Notes: generated from the sequence alone by a model not told the origin. 11,262 nucleotides of DNA from Muribaculaceae bacterium (GCA_024400895.1 JAKSMA010000060.1:1-11262); one strand, 5' to 3'; shown: positions 1 through 6,315, counted from the stretch's first letter. Program-made: numbers and translations.

Positions 1-52
1 TACACTATATTCTTGAACTGCGCCTCACCAACCAGGAAAATCCGCTGATCCA
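1..52 (-). CDS. possible 5' end of an unidentified gene leaving the window
   Basis: A minus-strand ATG at 52 opens a frame of 17 codons that runs off the left edge without a stop and begins MDQRIFLVGEAQFKNIV. It would lie downstream of the adk terminator and be read in the same direction as adk. No family is recognisable from so few residues and there is no clear promoter. The plus strand also has an open stretch here, so this may instead be the 3' end of a convergent gene. Low confidence. Confidence 0.25.
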
Positions 53-88
53 TAAAAATCCCTATTTTTGCACCGAAAACAAACAACA

Positions 89-116
89 AATCCCGGCGAT
101 TGAGGTCGTCGGGATT
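89..116. terminator. intrinsic, possibly bidirectional terminator after adk
   Basis: An 11-bp stem with one G-T wobble (89-99 with 106-116, arm AATCCCGGCGA) closes a 6-nt loop. Read on the minus strand it is followed by a T-rich run (TTGTTTGTTTTC), so it could end the hpt-adk transcript. On the plus strand it is followed by CTTTATATA, which is weaker. A second imperfect hairpin (148-178, GCTAA/TTAGC plus GGGC/GCCC) lies between adk and this terminator but has no T tract. Confidence 0.6.
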
Positions 117-212
117 CTTTATATAATGATATGTATAGAATTCACTTGCTAATTGGGCTTCTGATTTGCCCCCTTAGCCTACAAGAGTTTTTGAAAAAAC
201 GGGATTCAGGGA

Positions 213-791
213 TTAGCGAATCGCCTCAATCACTTTTTTCACACGTTCAAACACCACTTCAGCACCGCCTGTGCCCTTCACCATATGAAGCAGACCTTTT
301 TCTGCATAGAAGTCCTTCAATGGAGAGGTTTGGTTGTTGTACACTTCCAAACGAGAAGTAATGGTTTCAAGATTGTCGTCGCTACGCCCGCTTTCCTTAC
401 CGCGGTTGAGCAATCGGCCGATGAGGATTTCTTCTGGAACGTCTAAGCCAATCACGCCACTAACCTTAGTGCCTCGTGCTTCGAGCATAGTTTCAAGTGC
501 CTCTGCCTGTGGAATAGTGCGTGGAAAACCATCGAAAATCACACCATTCTTAGCAGCCTCTTTGTTGTCATCCACAACAGATGCCAAAATATCCACCATC
601 AGTTCGTCGGGAATCAATTGACCCTTGTTGATAAACTCTTGAGCAGTTTTACCGAGACTTGTGCCACGCTTAATGTTGTCGCGAAGCACGTCGCCAGTAG
701 AAATGTGGAAGAGTCCATAGGTCTTAATCAAGACTTCGCTTTGAGTTCCTTTACCAGAACCTGGAGCGCCGAACATTACAATGTTGAGCAT
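213..791 (-). CDS. adk: adenylate kinase
   Basis: Cytosolic adenylate kinase, catalysing ATP + AMP = 2 ADP. The 192-residue protein carries the P-loop GAPGSGKGT at residues 8-16, the AMP-binding region around HISTGD (29-34), and DGFPRT at 87-92. The LID region (about 126-141, GRLLNRGKESGRSDDN) is the short type and lacks the four-cysteine zinc site, which explains why the protein is shorter than the roughly 214-residue E. coli enzyme. Start and end both match family boundaries, so it is intact. It lies 45 bp downstream of hpt with no terminator between them, so the two genes are probably co-transcribed from the hpt promoter. As is usual in Bacteroidota there is no Shine-Dalgarno, only an A/T-rich stretch before the ATG. 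Identification is secure. Confidence 0.97.
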   Translation of the reverse strand: MLNIVMFGAPGSGKGTQSEVLIKTYGLFHISTGDVLRDNIKRGTSLGKTAQEFINKGQLIPDELMVDILASVVDDNKEAAKNGVIFDGFPRTIPQAEALETMLEARGTKVSGVIGLDVPEEILIGRLLNRGKESGRSDDNLETITSRLEVYNNQTSPLKDFYAEKGLLHMVKGTGGAEVVFERVKKVIEAIR

Positions 792-836
792 ATTTGAAAA
801 TTTAAAAAAATTAATTAGCCGTTATTAGTTATTATG

Positions 837-1382
837 TTAATCTTCTTTCAGAACCAGGATATCGCGCAATCCACGAGCTTGCCCGTCGAGGTCGAGACCA
901 TAGCCTAAAATAAACTTAGAAGGTATTTCAAATCCAACAAACTCTGGAACTTGTCCTGTGGTGAGCGACTTTGGCTTGTAGAGCAGTGCTGCCATTTTCA
1001 CACTCTTCGGATTGTGCTTAGCCAGGGTTTCGCGGAGCGCCTTTGCTGTAACGCCTGTGTCGACGATGTCTTCAATGATAATCACATTGCGTCCTTCAAT
1101 GTCTTCAGTGAGGCCCATCACTTGGTTGATAACGCCAGTCGATGAAGTGCCCTCATAGCTCTTGAAGCGAATGAATGTAATCTCTGCCTCTGGCAAATCG
1201 CATGCGCGGAACAGGTCGGCAGCAAACACGAATGCACCGTTGAGCACACACAAGAAAATAGGAGCTTTGTCGTCTCCCAAGCTTTCCACAATTTCGCGAG
1301 CAACGCGGTTCACTTGCTCCTGAATTTCAGCCTCGCTGATGTAAGGCACGAAGGTCATACCTTTTACCACAGTTTCTTCCAT
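837..1382 (-). CDS. hpt: hypoxanthine phosphoribosyltransferase
   Basis: Purine-salvage enzyme that transfers phosphoribose from PRPP to hypoxanthine (and usually guanine), giving IMP or GMP. The 181-residue protein has the phosphoribosyltransferase fold landmarks: LNGAFVFAADL at 47-57 (PPi loop), the flexible-loop region around RFKSYEGTSSTG (72-83), the PRPP-binding motif VIIIEDIVDTGVT at 100-112, and the C-terminal YGLDLDGQARGLRDI (161-175), where the aspartate contacts magnesium and base. Length matches bacterial HPRTs. It is the first gene of a two-gene purine operon with adk, preceded by a good Bacteroidota-type promoter. It is divergent from nnr across a 281-bp intergenic region. Confidence 0.96.
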   Translation of the reverse strand: MEETVVKGMTFVPYISEAEIQEQVNRVAREIVESLGDDKAPIFLCVLNGAFVFAADLFRACDLPEAEITFIRFKSYEGTSSTGVINQVMGLTEDIEGRNVIIIEDIVDTGVTAKALRETLAKHNPKSVKMAALLYKPKSLTTGQVPEFVGFEIPSKFILGYGLDLDGQARGLRDILVLKED

Positions 1383-1407
1383 TGTTACAATTAAAGAAAA
1401 ATTTCCA

Positions 1408-1439
1408 CAAAGGTAAAAAAGTTTATAATTCCAACCAAA
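1408..1439 (-). promoter_or_regulatory. Bacteroidota-type promoter for hpt-adk
   Basis: Read on the minus strand, TTTG (1439-1436) is followed after exactly 20 nt by TACCTTTG (1415-1408), matching the -33 TTTG and -7 TAnnTTTG elements of the primary sigma factor in Bacteroidota. Transcription should start near 1402, giving a leader of about 20 nt before the hpt ATG at 1382. Confidence 0.75.
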
Positions 1440-1663
1440 TTTTCACGCCATATATATTCCATTTCGGTCAATTTTTAACCATCTTGCGATATTTTTCCAA
1501 TTTCTCTATAATAGCCGAGAAAAAATAAGTATTTTTGTAGTTACATTTTTGCGGAACATCTACCGGCGTTCTGCCTCCCGTATCACATCAGGACATCCGC
1601 CCTCAAAAAAATCAATTGGCGAAACCAAAGAACGCCTCTTTGAAACTGAAAAAACATTAATTT

Positions 1664-3193
1664 ATGAAGATATTCACAACTGAAGGCATCAGAAGAATCG
1701 ACGAAGCAACCATCGAGAGCGAGAGCATCAAAATGCTCGACTTGATGGAACGCGCTGCTTCGGCAGTTGTTTACCAAATCATATCACGCTGGCACCCCAG
1801 CAAACGCATCGTGATTTTTGCCGGACCAGGCAACAATGGCGGCGACGCACTGGCTGTGGCAAGGCTTTTGGCGGAGCAAGGCTATCGCTCTGAGGTGTAT
1901 TTGTTTAATGTGAAAGGCACGCGCCTCTCACACTGCTGCGAAACAAACAGAGACCGCCTGAAAAATGTAGACCGCGTGGAGCTGATTGAAGTAATCGACA
2001 CCTTCGTTCCACCCGAATTGGGGCCTAACGACTTGGTCATCGACGGTCTGTTTGGCTCCGGCTTGAGCAAACCACTCAAAAGCGGATACGCTTCCACAGT
2101 GCAATATATCAACGAATCGCACGCTTTCGTCGTTTCAATCGACACTCCATCTGGCCTTTTCGGAGAATGGAACACTGGAGTTGACCGCCGCAACATCGTG
2201 CGCGCCAACCTCACCCTGGCGTTCCAGTTCAAGCGTCTGTCGTTCTTCTTCAGCGAAAATGCCGAGTTTGTGGGCGAAGTGGTAGTGCTCGACCTCGAAA
2301 TGGACCAACGCGCTATCGCCAACACTCCTACCGACTTCTACCTGATAGAGCCTGAAGACGTGAAGCGCGAACTTTATCCTCATGGCAATTTCATCAACAA
2401 ATACGACAACGGCACCGTATTTCTCGTAGCCGGAAGTTATGGAATGATGGGCGCCGCCACACTTGCAGCACGCGGCGCAACACGCGCTGGCGCAGGTTTG
2501 GTGACTGTACACGCGCCAAAATGCGGCTACATTCCGCTATCGAGCACCGTACCCGAAGTGCTTTTCGAAGCCGACCAAAGCGAATTTGTAACCACTGAAA
2601 TTGAGCTCCATCACCACTATAGCGTAGTGGCACTCGGCCCTGGCATAAGCACCACCGAGGAAACCATTTCAGCAGTCGACTCGTTTATCAAGCGTTATCG
2701 CCGCCCATGCATCCTCGATGCCGATGCGCTCAACTGTATCGCTATGCGCCCTGTGCTCATCCACAGCATTCCAAAAGGGTCGGTACTCACACCTCACAAC
2801 AGCGAATTCGACCGACTGTTTGGCGAGCACAATAGCGACGAAGAGAGATTGAAGAAAGCTATTGATGTGTCGCGACTCTACGAAATCACCATCGTGCTCA
2901 AGGGCAAGTACACCAAGACCGTGCGTCCCGACGGTAAGGTGTATATCAACAGCACTGGCAACCCTGGCCTCGCAACAGCCGGCAGTGGCGATGTGCTTAC
3001 AGGTGTGATTGCGGCATTCATCGCTCAAGGCTACGCTACCGACTGGAGCGTGGCGCTCGGCGTGTATGTTCACGGTTTGGCTGGCGACATCGCTGTGAAG
3101 GAGCAAGGCACTCACGGCCTTATCGCGCCAGATGTGGCCAATGCCGTAGGCAAGGCCATCCACAGCATTATCGGCAACGAGGCGAACGAATAA
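1664..3193 (+). CDS. nnr: bifunctional NAD(P)H-hydrate epimerase / ADP-dependent NAD(P)H-hydrate dehydratase
   Basis: Repairs hydrated NADH and NADPH. The N-terminal YjeF_N domain (about 1-215) epimerises R- and S-NAD(P)HX. The C-terminal ribokinase-like domain (about 230-505) dehydrates the S form using ADP. Visible landmarks are GPGNNGGD at 54-61, VIDGLFGSGL at 125-134 and SIDTPSG at 158-164 in the epimerase half; and VAGSYGMMGA (255-264), GPGI (325-328), LDADAL (351-356), LTPH (375-378) and the nucleotide-site signature TAGSGDVLTG (438-447) in the dehydratase half. At 509 residues it is the normal fused length with both halves intact. It is divergent from hpt and followed at once by a terminator. 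A -7-like TATTTTTG lies at 1530-1537, but I see no matching -33 element, so its promoter is uncertain. Confidence 0.95.
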   Translation: MKIFTTEGIRRIDEATIESESIKMLDLMERAASAVVYQIISRWHPSKRIVIFAGPGNNGGDALAVARLLAEQGYRSEVYLFNVKGTRLSHCCETNRDRLKNVDRVELIEVIDTFVPPELGPNDLVIDGLFGSGLSKPLKSGYASTVQYINESHAFVVSIDTPSGLFGEWNTGVDRRNIVRANLTLAFQFKRLSFFFSENAEFVGEVVVLDLEMDQRAIANTPTDFYLIEPEDVKRELYPHGNFINKYDNGTVFLVAGSYGMMGAATLAARGATRAGAGLVTVHAPKCGYIPLSSTVPEVLFEADQSEFVTTEIELHHHYSVVALGPGISTTEETISAVDSFIKRYRRPCILDADALNCIAMRPVLIHSIPKGSVLTPHNSEFDRLFGEHNSDEERLKKAIDVSRLYEITIVLKGKYTKTVRPDGKVYINSTGNPGLATAGSGDVLTGVIAAFIAQGYATDWSVALGVYVHGLAGDIAVKEQGTHGLIAPDVANAVGKAIHSIIGNEANE

Positions 3194-3194
3194 T

Positions 3195-3231
3195 TTCAAG
3201 TGTGCAACACCACGCCCTTGAATTTTTATTT
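3195..3231 (+). terminator. intrinsic terminator after nnr
   Basis: TTCAAG (3195-3200) pairs with CTTGAA (3217-3222), with a further GTG/CAC inside, and TTTTTATTT follows. It starts two bases after the nnr stop codon and ends just before the cys operon promoter, separating the two transcripts. The stem is short, so strength is uncertain. Confidence 0.55.
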
Positions 3232-3249
3232 GAATTTTCTTGAAAAATA

Positions 3250-3281
3250 TTTGTTTTTTCAAAAAATGCAATATAACTTTG
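3250..3281 (+). promoter_or_regulatory. Bacteroidota-type promoter for the cys leader and cysK-cysE
   Basis: TTTG (3250-3253) and TAACTTTG (3274-3281) are separated by exactly 20 nt, the same geometry as the hpt promoter in this window. Transcription should start near 3287, about 20 nt before the leader-peptide ATG at 3308. This places the leader peptide, antiterminator and terminator all on the transcript ahead of cysK. Confidence 0.8.
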
Positions 3282-3307
3282 CGCCATCAAAACAAGAACA
3301 ACGAAAA

Positions 3308-3391
3308 ATGAAACACATCTTCATATCTTCACAAGCATGTTGCTGCTGTTGTACCGAATCAGTCAATTGGCTCGGTCTGATGGCTATGTGA
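3308..3391 (+). CDS. cysteine-run leader peptide of the cysK-cysE attenuator
   Basis: A 27-residue open frame beginning MKHIFISSQA, then five consecutive Cys codons (TGT TGC TGC TGT TGT, 3338-3352, residues 11-15), then TESVNWLGLMAM and TGA at 3389-3391. The length, the run of one amino acid matching the product of the downstream genes, the position about 20 nt after a promoter and upstream of a terminator, and the embedded antiterminator strand all mark it as a ribosome-stalling leader peptide rather than a functional protein. A frame beginning upstream at 3200 is also open, but it starts before the promoter and cannot be the translated form. When Cys-tRNA is scarce the ribosome should stall on 3338-3352. 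When cysteine is plentiful it should run to the stop codon and mask the antiterminator. Confidence 0.88.
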   Translation: MKHIFISSQACCCCCTESVNWLGLMAM

Positions 3392-3440
3392 TGATGTAAC
3401 TACTTTGTTTCACTTTCACGATATCAGCGCCTTGCCAATT
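3365..3440 (+). promoter_or_regulatory. antiterminator helix of the cysteine attenuator
   Basis: Hand pairing gives a long helix that excludes the terminator: AATTGGC (3365-3371) with GCCAATT (3434-3440); a 2x2 internal loop (3372-3373 against 3432-3433); GGT (3374-3376) with GCC (3429-3431, one G-U); a bulged C at 3428; and CTGATG (3377-3382) with TATCAG (3422-3427, one G-U). That is 16 base pairs. The 3' strand includes the whole 5' arm of the terminator (3428-3436). The 5' strand begins 13 nt past the last Cys codon, just outside the footprint of a ribosome stalled there, and ends just before the leader stop codon. A competing upstream hairpin, ACCGA (3353-3357) with TCGGT (3372-3376), would sequester part of the 5' strand. 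Confidence 0.8.
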
Positions 3441-3460
3441 TCGGCAGGGCGTTTTTTATT
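3427..3460 (+). terminator. intrinsic terminator of the cysteine attenuator
   Basis: CGCCTTGCC (3428-3436) pairs with GGCAGGGCG (3443-3451) through nine base pairs with one G-U, closing a 6-nt loop, with TTTTTTATT immediately after. It lies between the leader peptide and cysK, ending 43 nt before the cysK ATG. It is therefore a conditional terminator inside the operon leader and not the end of any gene. Confidence 0.92.
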
Positions 3461-3502
3461 CACGACATCATTAATAACAACAATAATAAATATACAAAAA
3501 TT

Positions 3503-4417
3503 ATGATTTATTCATCTATCAGCGAACTCGTAGGTCGCACCCCATTGGTAGAAGTGACCAGATTTGAAGGACAAAAAGCAAGAATCGCAGTGAAAGTGGA
3601 AGCTTTCAACCCTGGCGGCAGCGTGAAAGACCGCATCGCCTTGGCAATGATTGAAGATGCAGAAAAGAAAGGCATACTGAAACCAGGTGCCACCATCATT
3701 GAGCCTACCAGCGGCAACACTGGCGTGGGACTCGCTTGGGTGGGCGTGGCAAAAGGCTACAAGACCATTCTCACCATGCCCGACACCATGAGCATGGAAC
3801 GCCGCAACTTGCTGAAGGCCTATGGTGCGAAACTCGAACTCACCCCTGGTGCAGAGGGCATGAAGGGCGCCATCGCAAAGGCAAATGAATTGCGCGACTC
3901 TATTCCTGGCGCAGTGATTCTGGGTCAGTTTGTGAATCCAGCCAACCCTGCAATCCACGAAGCCACCACTGGCGAAGAAATCTGGGCCGACACCGAAGGC
4001 GCTGTCGACATTTTCGTGGCTGGCGTTGGCACTGGCGGAACAGTGAGCGGCACTGGAAAGGCGCTGAAGAAGCACAATCCTAATGTAAAAGTAGTGGCAG
4101 TGGAACCTGCAACCTCTGCTGTGCTCAGCACTGGCGTGGCTGGCAAGCACAAAATTCAAGGCATCGGTGCAGGATTCGTACCCGACACCTACAGTGCTGA
4201 AGTGGTCGACGAAATCATGCCTATGACCGACGACGACGCGTTTGAAGGTGCAAGAGCATTGGCTCGCACACGCGGTCTGCTGGTAGGCATCTCATCAGGC
4301 GCTGCATTCTCGGCAGCACTCGCTTTGGCAAGAAAAGAGGAAAACGCCGGCAAACTTATCGTGGCATTGCTGCCCGACACTGGCGAACGCTATTTATCCA
4401 CCGCTTTATTTGAATAA
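3503..4417 (+). CDS. cysK: cysteine synthase A (O-acetylserine sulfhydrylase)
   Basis: PLP enzyme that makes L-cysteine from O-acetylserine and sulfide in the cytosol. The 304-residue protein has the PLP lysine K42 in NPGGSVKDR (36-44), the substrate loop PTSGNTG (68-74), the phosphate-binding GVGTGGT (174-180), IQGIGAGFVP (218-227), and the late signature GISSGAAFSAAL (262-273) followed by LPDTGERYLS (290-299). All fold-type II O-acetylserine sulfhydrylase landmarks are present and the length is normal, so it is intact. It is the first structural gene after the cysteine attenuator and is followed after 3 nt by cysE, which supplies its O-acetylserine. CysK and CysE usually form the cysteine synthase complex, with the CysE C-terminal isoleucine entering the CysK active site. 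The CysE here does end in Ile. Confidence 0.97.
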   Translation: MIYSSISELVGRTPLVEVTRFEGQKARIAVKVEAFNPGGSVKDRIALAMIEDAEKKGILKPGATIIEPTSGNTGVGLAWVGVAKGYKTILTMPDTMSMERRNLLKAYGAKLELTPGAEGMKGAIAKANELRDSIPGAVILGQFVNPANPAIHEATTGEEIWADTEGAVDIFVAGVGTGGTVSGTGKALKKHNPNVKVVAVEPATSAVLSTGVAGKHKIQGIGAGFVPDTYSAEVVDEIMPMTDDDAFEGARALARTRGLLVGISSGAAFSAALALARKEENAGKLIVALLPDTGERYLSTALFE

Positions 4418-4420
4418 TTT

Positions 4421-5179
4421 ATGAAAGCACCATCCATATCACAGCTCAAACGACTGATGGAACTCGTGGGATATGTCATTTTCCCCGACTATTCAGATGT
4501 GCCTGCCTGGACCAACGGTCCCGAAGCCATCCGCGCCATCCTCTCCGAACAGCTGTCGACCATCTCCGAAATTGACGACCCTGCGAAAGTGGCTGACGAT
4601 TTCGTGGCAGCATTGCCCGAAATTTCACGACTGCTGCACACTGATGCCGACGCTGTGATGCACAACGACCCCGCTGTGAAGAGTATGCAAGAGGTGATTC
4701 TCTGCTATCCAGTGGTGAAGGTAATGATCAACCACCGCACCGCCCACCAGCTCCACTTGCAAGGTGTGCCCATCATTCCGCGCGTTATCGCCGAAATGGC
4801 ACACTCAACCACGGGTATCGACATCCACCCAGCCGCACAGATTGGCGAATATTTCAGCATCGACCACGGCACTGGCGTGGTGATTGGCGCCACGAGCATC
4901 ATCGGCAACCATGTGATGCTCTACCAGGGTGTGACACTCGGTGCAAAGAATTTCACTTATGACGAAAACGGTGTGCCCATCGATGTGCCCCGCCACCCTA
5001 TCTTGGAAGACCATGTGACCGTGTATTCCAACACCTCTATCCTTGGTCGCGTGCGAATCGGCCATCACACAGTGGTGGGAGGTAACGTGTGGCTCACCCA
5101 CGATGTGCCACCACACTCACGCATCCTCCAGAGCCAAGCCATCGAAGAGCCCTACTTCCAAGACGGCGCCGGCATCTAA
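4421..5179 (+). CDS. cysE: serine O-acetyltransferase
   Basis: Transfers acetyl from acetyl-CoA to L-serine, the first step of cysteine synthesis. The 252-residue protein has an alpha-helical N-terminal part (about 1-115) and a left-handed beta-helix of hexapeptide repeats (about 130-235). The core TGIDIHPAAQIG starts at 131. D134 and H149 (in SIDHGTG) have the same 15-residue spacing as the catalytic pair D143/H158 of E. coli CysE. An extra loop interrupts the helix near 176-190 (FTYDENGVPIDVPRHP), where E. coli CysE has a shorter segment. The chain ends in GAGI, and the terminal isoleucine is what CysK binds in known cysteine synthase complexes. It starts 3 nt after the cysK stop, so the two genes are surely co-transcribed and controlled by the same attenuator. 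The symbol epsC is also used for this subfamily. Confidence 0.95.
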   Translation: MKAPSISQLKRLMELVGYVIFPDYSDVPAWTNGPEAIRAILSEQLSTISEIDDPAKVADDFVAALPEISRLLHTDADAVMHNDPAVKSMQEVILCYPVVKVMINHRTAHQLHLQGVPIIPRVIAEMAHSTTGIDIHPAAQIGEYFSIDHGTGVVIGATSIIGNHVMLYQGVTLGAKNFTYDENGVPIDVPRHPILEDHVTVYSNTSILGRVRIGHHTVVGGNVWLTHDVPPHSRILQSQAIEEPYFQDGAGI

Positions 5180-5214
5180 CCATCGCAACCTCGAGAAGGG
5201 AAAAGAATTAGCAC

Positions 5215-5296
5215 TATAGGGCTGAAGTCCCGACGTGTGAGCAAAGCGAACGATAGCCCCGGTCGCAAGCCGGGGAATCGGACTGTCGACCCTATA
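5215..5296. repeat. compact folded element, REP-like or structured RNA
   Basis: A nested fold begins 35 bp after cysE. TATAGGG (5215-5221) pairs with CCCTATA (5290-5296). Inside, AGTCC plus GA (5226-5233, one bulged C) pairs with TCGGACT (5278-5284). At the tip CCCCGGT (5257-5263) pairs with GCCGGGG (5269-5275) around CGCAA. The unpaired arm contains GTGTGAGCAAAGCGAACGA, which resembles GAGTGAGCGAAGCGATACGA at about 6652-6671. No T tract follows, so it is not a normal terminator. It may be a dispersed REP-like element or a 3' UTR structure of the cys operon. I recognise no Rfam family. Confidence 0.5.
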
Positions 5297-5444
5297 CGAC
5301 TCGCATACCGGTTGACTTGTGAACTTTATAAAATAGACATTTCTCCTACCACGAATAATTTGAGTTCCGTGAGGTGTGTGTCAAATATTGTTCTGCCAAA
5401 TGAGAAGCATATTGGTTTTTCGCCGCAGGCGAGTGGTTTATCGT

Positions 5445-5573
5445 CCTTTGGCATATGATAAGCCCGCAAAAGAGGGCGCGGTTGGTTTGTGGGAGTGCAG
5501 ATTTAAGCTCGCTTAAAAATCTGAAATTCCACAAATCAAGCGGTGGGTGTACAGCACCCACATATGCCAAAGG
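5445..5573. other. large cloverleaf-like folded element of unknown function
   Basis: A perfect 13-bp closing stem (CCTTTGGCATATG 5445-5457 with CATATGCCAAAGG 5561-5573) encloses three side-by-side hairpins. The first is GCCC/GGGC (5462-5477) with an 8-nt loop. The second is a long hairpin 5479-5542, whose base pairs TTGGTTTGTGG with CCACAAATCAA and whose distal stem is CAGATTTAAG with CTTAAAAATCTG. The third is GTGGGTG/CACCCAC (5543-5561) with a 5-nt loop. T-rich sequence follows (5576-5605). The element is either a structured RNA or a palindromic DNA element. No protein frame here looks real, and no promoter is visible on either strand. Confidence 0.55.
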
Positions 5574-5732
5574 AGGTTTTGCTCGGTTTTTGTCTTTTTG
5601 AATTCAACAAGTCCACGAGGGTTTTGTGAGAATGTAATCAACAGGAGACAACTATCCCCACTAAATTTCTGCTGAACTCGAACACAGAGGGCGCTTTATG
5701 AACTTTCTGCGTTAAATTATAAGGGAGCTATA

Positions 5733-6050
5733 TTAGTCATGGTAGTCGAGCATGAAAGCGTCCATGTCGTTGTCATCGTCCACATCGTCGTCGAAGCCTA
5801 ATATTTCATCGTGGCCGTCGCAGCTCCTCGAACTCACGCCATTGAATGAGCCTTCGGCTTTGGGAGCGCTCGATGAGCGACGGTCCTCTACGGAAGTGCC
5901 AGCCCGCTTCACAGTGTCGGCACTATGCTGAATGGTGTCGATCGGATAGGTGCAAACCACAAATCCCTCTTGAGGTTCTTTCTTGGAGCAACTTGCCATT
6001 GCCACTACAGCAATAGCAAAAAGAATGATTGTCTTCATAATTGTTTTCAT
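5733..6050 (-). CDS. small lipoprotein with an acidic C-terminal tail
   Basis: Function unknown. The 105-residue product starts MKTIMKTIILFAIAVVAMASC, a lipoprotein signal peptide with the acylated cysteine at 21. An alternative start at Met5 (6038) would leave the signal intact. The mature part is hydrophilic, and the last 22 or so residues are strongly acidic and almost free of basic residues (GFDDDVDDDNDMDAF, then MLDYHD). No catalytic motif is visible. An acidic tail like this could bind metal ions or a basic partner, but that is inference. The gene follows the tRNA-Asp terminator on the same strand. I see no clear promoter, and no terminator after it. Confidence 0.65.
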   Translation of the reverse strand: MKTIMKTIILFAIAVVAMASCSKKEPQEGFVVCTYPIDTIQHSADTVKRAGTSVEDRRSSSAPKAEGSFNGVSSRSCDGHDEILGFDDDVDDDNDMDAFMLDYHD

Positions 6051-6084
6051 AATATCGGGTCAATAGGCAATATGTACATAAACA

Positions 6085-6122
6085 AAAGAAAGCAACTTAC
6101 CATAGGGCTCGTTGCTTTCTTT
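6085..6122 (-). terminator. intrinsic terminator of tRNA-Asp
   Basis: A perfect 12-bp stem, AAAGAAAGCAAC (6085-6096) with GTTGCTTTCTTT (6111-6122), closes a 14-nt loop. On the minus strand TTTTGTTT follows. It begins three bases beyond the tRNA 3' end, so it terminates the tRNA transcript before the lipoprotein gene. Confidence 0.8.
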
Positions 6123-6125
6123 ATG

Positions 6126-6199
6126 CGGTGCGTACAGGACTCGAACCAGCGACCTCCTGCGTGACAGGCAGGCATTCTAACCAACTGAACTAACGCACC
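6126..6199 (-). tRNA. tRNA-Asp (anticodon GTC)
   Basis: A full cloverleaf on the minus strand. The acceptor stem is GGTGCGT (6199-6193) with ACGCACC (6133-6127). The anticodon arm is CCTGC-CTGTCAC-GCAGG with GTC at 6165-6163, and the T loop is TTCGAGT. The discriminator base is G (6126), as required for tRNA-Asp. CCA is not encoded. The T stem reads GCTGG against CCTGT, which leaves a U-U mismatch at the 51/63 pair where the E. coli tRNA-Asp has G-C. It has its own promoter and terminator. Confidence 0.96.
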
Positions 6200-6216
6200 A
6201 GTTGCTTTAAGCGATG

Positions 6217-6249
6217 CAAAGATACAGCAAAACTCTCCAATCATGCAAA
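6217..6249 (-). promoter_or_regulatory. Bacteroidota-type promoter for tRNA-Asp
   Basis: On the minus strand TTTG (6249-6246) is followed after 21 nt by TATCTTTG (6224-6217), a full match to the -33/-7 consensus. The predicted start near 6211 is about 12 nt before the mature tRNA 5' end. Confidence 0.75.
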
Positions 6250-6315
6250 CTTTTCAACGCTTTTTTTACATAAAAACGATTTTTTCTCATTTGCAGAGAT
6301 TTTTTCCCTTCAATT

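Noticed and set aside
2669..3271. Long minus-strand open frame of 200 codons opposite nnr
   Set aside because: It is entirely the shadow of the well-supported nnr gene and its 3' flank, with a His/Val/Ala-rich composition typical of antisense frames.
3282..3502. A metabolite riboswitch or T-box ahead of cysK
   Set aside because: No T-box, SAM or other known aptamer core was seen, and the leader is fully explained by a leader peptide, antiterminator and terminator.
3512..4159. Long minus-strand open frame of 215 codons opposite cysK
   Set aside because: cysK carries all family motifs on the plus strand; the antisense frame has no recognisable domain.
5346..5570. Minus-strand open frame of 74 codons in the cysE downstream region
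   Set aside because: It runs through the strongly folded element at 5445-5573, which explains the sequence better, and it has no promoter or protein-like features.
5445..5573. A retron non-coding RNA: terminal inverted repeat, an AGC just after the first repeat, a short hairpin then a long one
   Set aside because: No reverse transcriptase gene lies downstream or anywhere in the window, so a functional retron cannot be supported; the fold is reported only as an unexplained element.
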